From: Mucilaginibacter ginsenosidivorans
GTDB lineage: Bacteria > Bacteroidota > Bacteroidia > Sphingobacteriales > Sphingobacteriaceae
Length of the DNA stretch: 64,000 bases
Direction of reading: 5' to 3'
Assembly: GCF_007971025.1 (NCBI RefSeq)
Contig: NZ_CP042436.1
Coordinates: 3,224,001-3,288,000 of the forward strand
The notes under the pieces were generated by a model. It was not told the origin of the DNA. It saw only the letters and a program-made list of their open reading frames with translations, and did no database searches. This document shows positions 9,231-17,230 of the stretch, piece by piece (the first letter of the stretch is position 1; every line of letters starts with the position of its first letter). The position numbers were made by a program, and so were the translations under genes.

Positions 9231-9662
9231 TTAACTCTCATTCTCAACAAATTCCCTGATCGATGTGCCGATAATATACGTCCAGCCTGCACTGAAGCTT
9301 TCCCTCGCAAAATCCTTGTTATTAGTCGGGAAGCTCTCCAACCCTTCATGCGTAAGCTTTAGCCTGGTTGCATTGCCTTCGGGGAACAATTCAAATGTAA
9401 CAAAGGAGTTCCCGGGATAATCCTGGTAACGCCAGCTATATTGCAGCGTTCTGCCGGGTTCCACCTTCGTTATTTTACATAAATGGACGTAGGTCTTTTC
9501 CTCACTGCCGCCGTTAAAAGTAAATTCAAAGCCTACCTCGGGTTTAAATTCGGCAATATCAAAATACCACTGCTTCATTTTATCCCTGTCAGTAATTGCT
9601 TCCCAGACTTTTTGGACAGGCGCGTTCAATGTGCGCTCAATTACAAATGGTTCGTTTTTCAT
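9231..9662 (-). CDS. SRPBCC / AHSA1-domain protein
   Basis: A 143-residue START-like (SRPBCC) protein. The opening FVIERTLNAPVQKVWEAITD and the GWTYIIGTSIREFVE closing helix are typical of the Aha1 C-terminal (AHSA1) branch, which forms a hydrophobic ligand pocket. Its start ATG overlaps the stop of the upstream ArsR gene by four bases (ATGA), so the two are translationally coupled. ArsR-SRPBCC pairs are common in bacteria; the ligand is generally unknown, and the regulator probably controls this gene. Confidence 0.88.
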   Translation of the reverse strand: MKNEPFVIERTLNAPVQKVWEAITDRDKMKQWYFDIAEFKPEVGFEFTFNGGSEEKTYVHLCKITKVEPGRTLQYSWRYQDYPGNSFVTFELFPEGNATRLKLTHEGLESFPTNNKDFARESFSAGWTYIIGTSIREFVENES

Positions 9663-10009
9663 TTCTTCTTCTTTTTTATCGGTTCAACCTGTTTATTTGG
9701 CTCGATGTCATTCGCCAGGAAATTCTCCAGCGCATCCAGTTTCTGGTTCCAGAATACCCGGTATTGCTCAACCCATTGCGAAACTTCGTTCAGCTTTTGA
9801 AGTTTGGCCTCGCAATAACGCTCGCGCCCCACTTGTTTTATGGTGATCAGTCCACACTGGGTCAATATCTTGATATGTTTGGAAATGGCCGGCCTGCTCA
9901 CATCAAATTGGTCGGCCACGGCGTTAAGGTTCATCGACCTGTTGGCTACCACATTAATTATCTGCCGCCGGGTAGGGTCGGCTATGGCCTGGAATACATC
10001 TCGTCTCAT
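9659..10009 (-). CDS. ArsR-family transcriptional regulator
   Basis: A 116-residue winged-helix repressor, first gene of a two-gene operon with the SRPBCC protein. The core is FQAIADPTRRQIINVV followed by the recognition helix DVSRPAISKHIKIL and a wing GRERYCEA. The metal-binding Cys motif of ArsR/SmtB (ELCVCDL) is absent, so it probably senses something other than a metal. The C terminus is a run of lysines (KKKKK) encoded by an A-rich tract directly before the coupled start. Two copies of an operator-like palindrome lie in its 5' region, suggesting self-regulation. Confidence 0.9.
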   Translation of the reverse strand: MRRDVFQAIADPTRRQIINVVANRSMNLNAVADQFDVSRPAISKHIKILTQCGLITIKQVGRERYCEAKLQKLNEVSQWVEQYRVFWNQKLDALENFLANDIEPNKQVEPIKKKKK

Positions 10010-10021
10010 TTTTATTTATCT

Positions 10022-10063
10022 GTAACCGTTCGGTTTCAAATATAGATGTAACCATTTGGTTAC
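10022..10063 (-). promoter_or_regulatory. Paired operator-like palindromes before the ArsR gene
   Basis: GTAACCATTTGGTTAC (10048-10063) is a perfect inverted repeat with 6-base arms and a 4-base centre. GTAACCGTTCGGTTTC (10022-10037) is the same site with one arm base changed. Centres are 26 bases apart. They lie between the -7 element at 10065-10072 and the start codon at 10009, where a bound repressor would block initiation. The natural ligand is the ArsR protein encoded directly downstream. Confidence 0.75.
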
Positions 10064-10064
10064 G

Positions 10065-10072
10065 CAAATTTA
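10065..10072 (-). promoter_or_regulatory. Bacteroidota -7 element for the ArsR-SRPBCC operon
   Basis: The minus strand reads TAAATTTG, an exact match to TAnnTTTG, immediately upstream of the two palindromes. No convincing -33 TTTG was found at the ideal distance. Confidence 0.6.
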
Positions 10073-10130
10073 TTTTGAATATTATAGTATATCGAAAGCT
10101 TTGTAAATTCGATAATTTAGTAGCCGTATT

Positions 10131-10355
10131 ATGGCCGATCAAAAGCAAGCAAACAACCCCCTTCACGGCAAAACATTAGAAATGGTGCTGAATGCGCTGG
10201 TAGATAAATACGGCTGGCCTGAACTAGCATACCGTATCCGCATCAATTGTTTCCTGGTCGATCCGAGTATCGGATCGAGTTTGAAATTTCTCCGGAAAAC
10301 ACCCTGGGCGCGCAAAAAAGTGGAAGACTTGTACGTCGATACTTTTACCTGGTAG
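10131..10355 (+). CDS. VF530 family DNA-binding protein (DUF2132)
   Basis: A 74-residue cytoplasmic protein matching the VF530 family almost throughout: [21 protein letters not shown] near the start, then [20 protein letters not shown] and [11 protein letters not shown]. The family forms a small all-helical fold and is described as DNA-binding; the physiological role is unknown. It is divergent from the ArsR operon, with 121 bases shared between the two starts. It is followed by a 14-bp perfect palindrome, GGCCATGCATGGCC, at 10362-10375. Confidence 0.92.
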   Translation: MADQKQANNPLHGKTLEMVLNALVDKYGWPELAYRIRINCFLVDPSIGSSLKFLRKTPWARKKVEDLYVDTFTW

Positions 10356-10453
10356 TGCATCGGCCATGCATGGCCTTATATTTTGATAAAATCGTCAACC
10401 TTTCGGTTTTTTACTTTGAAACGTTTAAATTAGGCTACCAATTATAAACGGTT

Positions 10454-12172
10454 ATGGTAAATATCAATTCAAAAGGCGCAGACCAACATACATACGATGC
10501 TATTGTTATAGGTTCAGGTATCAGCGGCGGTTGGGCTGCGAAGGAGTTGTGTGATAACGGGTTAAAAACACTCGTGCTGGAACGCGGCCGAAATGTGGTG
10601 CATTTGAAAGATTACCCGACCGCGTTGAAAAATCCCTGGGATTTTCCGCACCGCACTTATGAACCGGTATCGGTTTTGAAGGAAAATCCGATAGTGGAGA
10701 GATGTTACGCATTTAATGAGACCAGCCAGCATTTTTTTGTAAAGGATAAAGAACATCCGTATATACAGGAAAAACCTTTTGATTGGATACGCGGCTACCA
10801 GGTGGGTGGTAAATCGCTGCTGTGGGCACGTCAGACCCAGCGCTGGAGCAAATTTGATTTCGAAGGTCCCGGTCGGGATGGTTTTGCCGTCGATTGGCCA
10901 ATAAGGTATGATGATATAGCGCCATGGTACAGCCATGTCGAAAAGTTTGCAGGCATAGCCGGCAACCACGACGGTTTGGAAACGCTGCCCGACGGCGAAT
11001 TTTTGCCCGCCTGGGAAATGAACGCCGTGGAAAAGGACATGAGCGCCCGTATCAATGCGCATTACAAAGGCAGTCGCAATGTCATCATAGGGCGCTGTGC
11101 GCACCTGACCAAACCAAACGATATACATAAACAGCAAGGCAGGGGACAGTGCCAGGCTCGCAGCCTGTGCGAACGCGGCTGTCCGTTTGGTGGTTATTTT
11201 AGCTCGAACGCGTCGACCATTCCCTGGGCACTGAAAACCGGGAACCTTACTTTAAGACCCGATTCGGTGGTGCATTCTATCATTTATGACGAAAAAAAGG
11301 GTAAAGCTACCGGGGTTAGGGTGATAGACGCACACACCAAACAGGCCACCGAGTACTATACAAAGATCGTATTTGTGAACGGCGCAACCATGAACAGTAA
11401 CCTGATCATGCTTAATTCGACATCATCCCGCTTTCCGAACGGGCTGGGTAACGATAGCGGCGTACTGGGCAAATACGTGGCGTTTCATAATTACCGCGGC
11501 AATGTTTTTGCGACGATGGACGGATATCTTGATTCATACTACTACGGCCGGCGTCCTACAGCCATCATGATGCCTAATTTCAGGAACGTGCAAAAGCAGG
11601 AAATGGATTTCCGCCGTGGGTATATGACCTTTTATTCGGTGCTTCGAGCTGGATGGGGGCACGAGACAGACGGACCCCAATTGGGCGGGCAATTCAAGGA
11701 AAACATAGCGGAACCCGGACAATGGGTTGTTTATACCCAAATGCAGGGCGAGACCATCCCGAAGGAAACCAATCATGTTAGCCTGAGTAAGGATGAAAAG
11801 GACCAGTGGGGTATACCATTGCTTAAAACCTCGGTTGCCTACGATGACAACGATGTAAAAAGTATGAAGGATTTTATGGCCCAGGCATCGGAAATGCTGG
11901 ATATAGCCGGCTGTAAAAACATCAGTACGCACGACACCAACCAGGCGCCCGGCCTAGATATTCACGAAATGGGTGGCGTGCGTATGGGTAAGGACCCCAA
12001 AACATCCATTTTAAATGCCTGGAACCAGGTGCACAGCTGCCCCAACGTTTTCGTGACAGATGGTTCCTGTATGGTATCTACCAGCACACAAAACCCGTCA
12101 CTCACCTTTATGGCCATAACTGCCCGTGCAGCAAACCACGCTGTAGAGGAGTTGAAAAAGGGGAATGTATAA
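10454..12172 (+). CDS. GMC-family FAD-dependent oxidoreductase
   Basis: A 572-residue flavoprotein. The Rossmann motif GSGISG is at residues 20-25, with the ribose-binding Glu in VLERG. A CERGCPFGG segment lies mid-sequence, and the C-terminal GMC signature is SCPNVFVTDGSCMVSTSTQNPSLTFMAI, which holds the active-site His/Asn region. No signal peptide is seen. Relatives oxidise sugars, sugar alcohols or other alcohols. The gluconate 2-dehydrogenase subunit 3 gene that often precedes such genes in Bacteroidota is missing here, so this copy may be cytoplasmic and act alone. Substrate not determinable. Confidence 0.92.
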   Translation: MVNINSKGADQHTYDAIVIGSGISGGWAAKELCDNGLKTLVLERGRNVVHLKDYPTALKNPWDFPHRTYEPVSVLKENPIVERCYAFNETSQHFFVKDKEHPYIQEKPFDWIRGYQVGGKSLLWARQTQRWSKFDFEGPGRDGFAVDWPIRYDDIAPWYSHVEKFAGIAGNHDGLETLPDGEFLPAWEMNAVEKDMSARINAHYKGSRNVIIGRCAHLTKPNDIHKQQGRGQCQARSLCERGCPFGGYFSSNASTIPWALKTGNLTLRPDSVVHSIIYDEKKGKATGVRVIDAHTKQATEYYTKIVFVNGATMNSNLIMLNSTSSRFPNGLGNDSGVLGKYVAFHNYRGNVFATMDGYLDSYYYGRRPTAIMMPNFRNVQKQEMDFRRGYMTFYSVLRAGWGHETDGPQLGGQFKENIAEPGQWVVYTQMQGETIPKETNHVSLSKDEKDQWGIPLLKTSVAYDDNDVKSMKDFMAQASEMLDIAGCKNISTHDTNQAPGLDIHEMGGVRMGKDPKTSILNAWNQVHSCPNVFVTDGSCMVSTSTQNPSLTFMAITARAANHAVEELKKGNV

Positions 12173-12493
12173 AATACAGGAAAGCACAGCAGGAATGCCT
12201 CATTAATTGTAAAGCTTTAGTGGTCGCCCGGCCCTTAGTTTTTGCTGATTCTTTTTAGGTTGAGTTTTTCTTTTTAACTAATTTTTTGTCAGGTCTCCCC
12301 AAACGGTCTTCTTAACCAATAAAGTGCGTAAAAACCACAAGCAAATACCGTGAAAACACGCTGGTTAAATTGTTTGACTATAACTAAATTCACTTTAATT
12401 AAAATTGTTTAATTGGCTGGAAAGCAGTTAATTGAAACAGGTACCGTGTTATGCCGAAAACGGATGAAAAAGTAGGCAATAAATTTAGAAGAT
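12173..12493. other. Gene-free stretch before the subtilase cassette
   Basis: These 321 AT-rich bases show no supported gene or RNA. A TAAATTTA word at 12480-12487, one base off the -7 consensus, lies 6 bases before the first cassette start, which may mean a very short leader or a promoter further upstream that I cannot place. Confidence 0.5.
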
Positions 12494-13612
12494 ATGTTTG
12501 ACAGTTCAGTTCTCAATGTTGTGATCGGGCTTATTTTTATATTTCTGATTTATAGTCTTTTCGCGACCGCCGTTCAGGAAGCCATTTCGAGTATACTTCA
12601 GCGGCGGGGAGGCACCTTGTACCGGGGTGTGGTTAGTATGTTAACGGATACACCCGCACAAGGGAACCTTTTTTCGCGCATTTGGGCTTATATCACTTCG
12701 TGGTCTGTTTGGCAATGGGCCAGGGCACTAATTAAGAAGCCGGAGGTCATTACCTTATATCAAAGGTTCTATCATCACCCTATAATAAAAAATTATGGCG
12801 AGAATGCTTTATACAACAAGCCTGCTTACCTCACGTCCGAGAACTTTGCTACGATCCTGGTTGAAACCATAAAAAACCTTGAATCGGCTAACGAAATAAA
12901 GCCTGCCGATTTTAAAATGATACAGGATACTATAGTAAAGTACAGTAACCTGCCTGCAGAACTACAGGAAAATTTTCCCGGGTGGACCGAACCGGTCGTT
13001 GCTTATATCGATTGCGAAACATTTAAAATATTAAATTTTCATTTGAATGAAGCCGCCGGCGACCTGGATGTTTTTAAAGCAAGGCTTGAAAAATGGTTTG
13101 ACGATAGTATGGAACGCGTCAGCGGCTGGTATAAAAGAAATACCCAAACCTGGCTTTTTATAATTGGTTTTTTTCTGGCGATGGCGCTCAATATCGACAC
13201 TATACAAATAACCAAATATCTGTCAAGAAATAAAGAAATAGCCGCTAAACTGGCTGATATGGGTACAGCGGTTGCTTCCAATTCACATTATAAAGACTCT
13301 GTAATAACTGCCGAAATATTAAAAGAAGTAAAGGCTCAAAAAGATTCCGTAAATACCTTGCTGGGCCTGGGATGGAAATACACCAGTAACCATCCCTCTG
13401 ACGAAATCCTTACCGTATTAAAAGGAACATTCGCAACTTCATGGACAAATTTCTTCGGCATATTTATTTCGGCCATTGCCATCAGTCTTGGCGCACCGTT
13501 TTGGTTTGATCTGCTGAACAAATTTGTCAATATACGAGCATCAGGAAAAACCGTTAAGTCGAGCGGCAGCACTACGAAAACCAATAAGTCAGACGATAAT
13601 ACCGACGGATAG
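12494..13612 (+). CDS. Uncharacterised multi-pass membrane protein, first gene of subtilase cassette
   Basis: A 372-residue inner-membrane protein of unknown function. A transmembrane helix at about 8-28 is followed by an amphipathic AVQEAISSILQRRGGTLYRGV segment. A soluble region follows, then the conserved-looking ARLEKWFDDSMERVSGWYKR, a second helix (about 215-233) ending LNIDTIQI, and a last helix near 318-338 ending LGAPFWFDLLNKFVNIRASGK. These three blocks recur in a widespread, unnamed bacterial membrane family that I recognise but cannot assign a role. The tail is Ser/Lys/Asp-rich. The next gene starts 2 bases after the stop, so the two are co-translated. Confidence 0.85.
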   Translation: MFDSSVLNVVIGLIFIFLIYSLFATAVQEAISSILQRRGGTLYRGVVSMLTDTPAQGNLFSRIWAYITSWSVWQWARALIKKPEVITLYQRFYHHPIIKNYGENALYNKPAYLTSENFATILVETIKNLESANEIKPADFKMIQDTIVKYSNLPAELQENFPGWTEPVVAYIDCETFKILNFHLNEAAGDLDVFKARLEKWFDDSMERVSGWYKRNTQTWLFIIGFFLAMALNIDTIQITKYLSRNKEIAAKLADMGTAVASNSHYKDSVITAEILKEVKAQKDSVNTLLGLGWKYTSNHPSDEILTVLKGTFATSWTNFFGIFISAIAISLGAPFWFDLLNKFVNIRASGKTVKSSGSTTKTNKSDDNTDG

Positions 13613-13614
13613 TC

Positions 13615-14841
13615 ATGGCAATCAACGTCAAGATCAGGATCGCAATTTATATCCGGCGAGGACCGGGGAGAAGCTTTGACCCGCCAATGGGCAGGATAAC
13701 GCCCAGCGGCGCCGTGGTCGTAATGGATGGCAAGGAAGAGGGTGAGTCGTGGAAGGGGATAAATACATGGTATTTCAAAATCAACGACAAAGGCGCCCGG
13801 CAGTATTATTGGGGAGGAGGCGTAGAAGTATCAGGCGGCGAAGAAGAAGTTGCTAATGGTGATAACGATCTTCAAGAGAATGAACAGAATGATGCCGGCA
13901 ACGAGGCAGAAACGGAAAATTTGCCGGGCCCTAATGCGGGCGTTTTGGACGAAGAAATCGATGTGCAAACTGACACGGCCGGTTCACGCATAACTTACAG
14001 CTGGGAAATTACCGATTACGGAATTGATAAGTTATGGGAACAATCAAAAGGAGCGGGAGTGAAGGTAGCGGTAATTGACACAGGCTTAAATTACAACCAT
14101 ACCAACATCAGGAACAAAAAAAACATTGAATATTTAAATTTATCCACTGGTTCAACAAAGCGCGAGGATTGTTTGGATACCAACGGTCACGGCACCCATT
14201 GCGCCGGGGTTATTTGCTCGCAGGGCCCCGATGTTTATGGCATAGCTCCGGAGGCAGATTTGTTGATCATAAAGGCAACGGATGACGGCGATATGCTATG
14301 CAAAGATCTGGCGAACGCTATTATTAAAGCGGTTGGCTTAAGGGCCAACATAATTTCGGTAAGCTACAGCTTTCTTAACAGAGAGGCAGATATCGGCTTG
14401 TTACAAACGGCTGCACAACATGCAAGCGACAATGGTGTATTGATAGTTGCTTCTACCGGCGATTCGGGGCCTGTCGTAACAAAACCAACCTTTCCCGCTT
14501 CGTATCCCTTTAGCGCCGGCGTTGGGGCAAGCGATCAAAATAAAACCCTTTGGCCCGGAACGACCATAAATCCTGACATCGATATTTTAGCACCCGGAGT
14601 TAATGTTGTTTTAATAGGCCCAGGCGACGCAGGAATAACCACTGATAGCGGCACCAGCTATTCAGCCCCTTATGTGGCTGGTGTCGTCGCATTACTTATG
14701 GCAGCATCGGGCAAGCCGCCTATCGATATTGCCGATGAGTTGAAACAAACTGCAGGCAGCCGCGATGGCATACGCGATCAGTTACAGCAACTTTATAATG
14801 AACCTGATTTAATTGTGCCCATTGGCATCATCAAACCATAA
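13615..14841 (+). CDS. S8 subtilisin-like peptidase with N-terminal SH3-like domain, no signal peptide
   Basis: A 408-residue subtilase. Residues 1-72 look like a bacterial SH3 domain (IYIRRGPGRSF, then a WKGIN and a WGGGVEV strand). Residues 73-125 are an acidic linker rich in Glu, Asp and Asn, and the S8 domain spans about 130-395. Catalytic Asp155 (AVIDTGLN), His192 (NGHGTHCAG) and Ser348 (DSGTSYSAP) are intact. The oxyanion-hole position, normally Asn in AAGN, is Asp283 (STGDSG), as in proprotein convertase PC2. There is no signal peptide and no inhibitor-I9 prodomain, so it is probably cytoplasmic. It sits between a membrane protein and a secreted protein, 26 bases before the latter. Confidence 0.93.
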   Translation: MAINVKIRIAIYIRRGPGRSFDPPMGRITPSGAVVVMDGKEEGESWKGINTWYFKINDKGARQYYWGGGVEVSGGEEEVANGDNDLQENEQNDAGNEAETENLPGPNAGVLDEEIDVQTDTAGSRITYSWEITDYGIDKLWEQSKGAGVKVAVIDTGLNYNHTNIRNKKNIEYLNLSTGSTKREDCLDTNGHGTHCAGVICSQGPDVYGIAPEADLLIIKATDDGDMLCKDLANAIIKAVGLRANIISVSYSFLNREADIGLLQTAAQHASDNGVLIVASTGDSGPVVTKPTFPASYPFSAGVGASDQNKTLWPGTTINPDIDILAPGVNVVLIGPGDAGITTDSGTSYSAPYVAGVVALLMAASGKPPIDIADELKQTAGSRDGIRDQLQQLYNEPDLIVPIGIIKP

Positions 14842-14867
14842 TTCAGAAAAACTAATTCATCAACCTT

Positions 14868-16916
14868 ATGAAAAAGTATTTAGTAATAACGGCTTTTTTG
14901 ACCCTGGCTTTTGATTGTTTATACGGTCAAAGCGCATATTATGACGCCCTTAAACTACGGCGCCTGATCGTAACGGATAATAAAGGCACGCATTTTAACA
15001 CAAAAGCAGACTCGTTATTGAAGGCCGGTAATATTTTATACAATTACATGATACTGGATAAAAAAATTGATTCGGTCAATTGGCATGTCATCCATGACGA
15101 ATTTACATCGGACCCGAATTTTAACCCTTTTTTGACACCTTTGATCCCCAATGCTCCCAATAGTGGTAATGAACCCAAATCATCCGGTACAGGCTTATCA
15201 TTTCAAAGCATCGGTAACCTCGATGTTACCAACTTTGCTGACGGGCTGGCGAAATTCCTGGTTAAAAGGACAAAGCAGGAATTGGCTACCGCTTTTTTCG
15301 AACGGTTCAAAGATAAACTCGACAGCGTAAAACAACTTAGGATACTCTTTCCGACAACTTATAAGGCGTTGGGTGCAATTGACCAGGAAATTTATAATTA
15401 TGCAGCCTATGTCGACCTGTTGAGGGAATCGTTTCAGAAGGACCTTGCTATGATCCTGCCTAACCTTGGCTTGCTTGTGCAGGATCCGAGTATGCAGCCG
15501 GTATTTAAGGCGCTCCCTTACCTGAAAATCATTATGGTAGATGGTTTATTTCTTATAAACGAATTTAATGAAGGGAAGCACCCCGGGCAGGTATTTCACG
15601 ATTATATCACTGACCGGGCCGATACTACGCTCAATTTAATAAACAAAAATATATACCCCTCGTTACAGATTCTCGATATTTTCTCTCAGTCGCTAAGGTC
15701 CGGTGCGAAGGACAAATATTGGATCAGTGCCGATTCATTGAAACTTTTGTTTAAGGATAAAATAACGTTTCAGATATACATGGGCCTGGTTTACCAGCAA
15801 TTGACCAATAGGGAAATTATCTTTTACGACAAAGAGGGGAAACCTGTGGATTTTAAAGCCTTCCTTACAAAACATGCAGCGGAAATTGTACAAGACGAAG
15901 AACGTTACAATAGTTATCTGTCCGAACTGATACAAAAAGCAAATGAAGCTGAAAAATATTTCATTGCTATCAAGCAATTGATCCAAAAAGGGCAGGACAA
16001 ACCTACCTACCAGGACTATTACAGTTTGTATAACTCAGCCCTTACTCTTTTTGAACAGATGCTGCCGGCGCCCACGCTGTTGAACCTGAAAAGCAATATT
16101 ACAATGAATGTTATTGACAGGAATGAGGATAAGGTTCATAAGTATTTGTCTGTAGGCCGCTCTTTAGGCAATATATATGTGGATATCTACGAAAAACAGT
16201 ACCCCTCGGCGGTGATAGAGGCCAGCACGATTTTGGACCTGCTACCCGGCAATCCCTCAAATCTTAGCCAGCTTTATATCAAATACGGAAACTTTGCATC
16301 TGTTTTAGCTAAGGCGCAAAATAGCGATGAAGTTGAAGAAGCTATTGAAGCAGTTGCTATGCCTGCAGGAAGCTCGACGGTGAAAAGAGAGTCGGAATTT
16401 AATGTTTCCCTCAACGCTTACGTGGGCCCGTATTTAGGTTACGAGAAAATACACGGTATTGATGCCAAAAAAATGGGTGCATTCGGGGTAACAGCGCCAG
16501 TGGGTATTGCCGTAAGCTGGGGGCATCGTTTATTGTTTTTCCCGACGGCAAAATCGAAATGGTCGACTTCATTATTTGTATCCCTCATTGATATCGGGGC
16601 CCTTACCTCTTATCGGTTTAGTTCAGGAAATTCAAAGGTAGGTACCGACAGCACAGCACAGGTGGCGCAGGTGCCCCGGATACAGTTAAAGGATATAGTT
16701 AGCCCCGGAGTATTTCTATCTATAGGTATACCGCGAACACCAATTTCGTTTTCAGGAGGGTTTCAACTGGCCCCTAATTTTCGCAATGTGAGCCTGAATG
16801 CGAATAATACAGTGACAAATGGCTATGGCGACAATAAACTTTACACAAGGTGGTCGTTCTCCATATTAGTGGACATTCCCTTGTTAAACTTTTATACCAA
16901 AGACAGAAATCCTTAG
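14868..16916 (+). CDS. Secreted protein of unknown function, third gene of subtilase cassette
   Basis: A 682-residue exported protein with a signal peptide (residues 1-20, ending LYGQ). Residues about 25-500 are predicted mostly helical, with heptad-like stretches (for example YLSELIQKANEAEKYFIAIKQ). From about 505 the sequence turns to alternating hydrophobic strands rich in Gly and aromatics and ends RWSFSILVDIPLLNFY, suggesting an outer-membrane or beta-sandwich domain. I do not recognise the family. Its tight spacing after the subtilase suggests it works with it, perhaps as the envelope end of a system crossing the cell wall. Its stop overlaps the convergent CDGSH stop by 4 bases. Confidence 0.8.
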   Translation: MKKYLVITAFLTLAFDCLYGQSAYYDALKLRRLIVTDNKGTHFNTKADSLLKAGNILYNYMILDKKIDSVNWHVIHDEFTSDPNFNPFLTPLIPNAPNSGNEPKSSGTGLSFQSIGNLDVTNFADGLAKFLVKRTKQELATAFFERFKDKLDSVKQLRILFPTTYKALGAIDQEIYNYAAYVDLLRESFQKDLAMILPNLGLLVQDPSMQPVFKALPYLKIIMVDGLFLINEFNEGKHPGQVFHDYITDRADTTLNLINKNIYPSLQILDIFSQSLRSGAKDKYWISADSLKLLFKDKITFQIYMGLVYQQLTNREIIFYDKEGKPVDFKAFLTKHAAEIVQDEERYNSYLSELIQKANEAEKYFIAIKQLIQKGQDKPTYQDYYSLYNSALTLFEQMLPAPTLLNLKSNITMNVIDRNEDKVHKYLSVGRSLGNIYVDIYEKQYPSAVIEASTILDLLPGNPSNLSQLYIKYGNFASVLAKAQNSDEVEEAIEAVAMPAGSSTVKRESEFNVSLNAYVGPYLGYEKIHGIDAKKMGAFGVTAPVGIAVSWGHRLLFFPTAKSKWSTSLFVSLIDIGALTSYRFSSGNSKVGTDSTAQVAQVPRIQLKDIVSPGVFLSIGIPRTPISFSGGFQLAPNFRNVSLNANNTVTNGYGDNKLYTRWSFSILVDIPLLNFYTKDRNP

Positions 16917-17137
16917 ACTTTTTTAGGTGGCAGATCAAATGCCTGCGCATCATGCTCAAAATGGCCCTTATGCGATCCGTCACAGAAAGGTTTATTTTGT
17001 GATAAGCCGCAACGGCATATGGATACAATGGTACGGCCCTGCAAACCGTATGCATTGCCTTGTGCGTCTACTATTTCGAAATCGCCGTCTACTTTAACCG
17101 ATCCGTTGCTGTTTATTGTCAGTTTTGTTGTTGCCAT
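16913..17137 (-). CDS. CDGSH iron-sulfur domain protein
   Basis: A 74-residue protein with one CDGSH motif: Cys41, Cys43, Cys52 and His56 in CRCGLSQNKPFCDGSH. Three Cys and one His bind a redox-active 2Fe-2S cluster. Short single-motif soluble forms like this are common in Bacteroidota and are thought to take part in iron-sulfur or redox metabolism. The gene is monocistronic and convergent with the subtilase cassette. Confidence 0.92.
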   Translation of the reverse strand: MATTKLTINSNGSVKVDGDFEIVDAQGNAYGLQGRTIVSICRCGLSQNKPFCDGSHKGHFEHDAQAFDLPPKKV

Positions 17138-17230
17138 GCGGCGAAGATAAGCAGAAAGCTAAAAGCTCAAAGCGGAAAGCCATGTTTGTGGAAAATTACA
17201 GCTTTCTTCTTTGGTCTTTTTGCTTTTGGC

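Noticed and set aside
10247..10447. Open frame of 66 codons overlapping VF530
   Set aside because: It is out of frame with the clear VF530 family match and has no features of its own.
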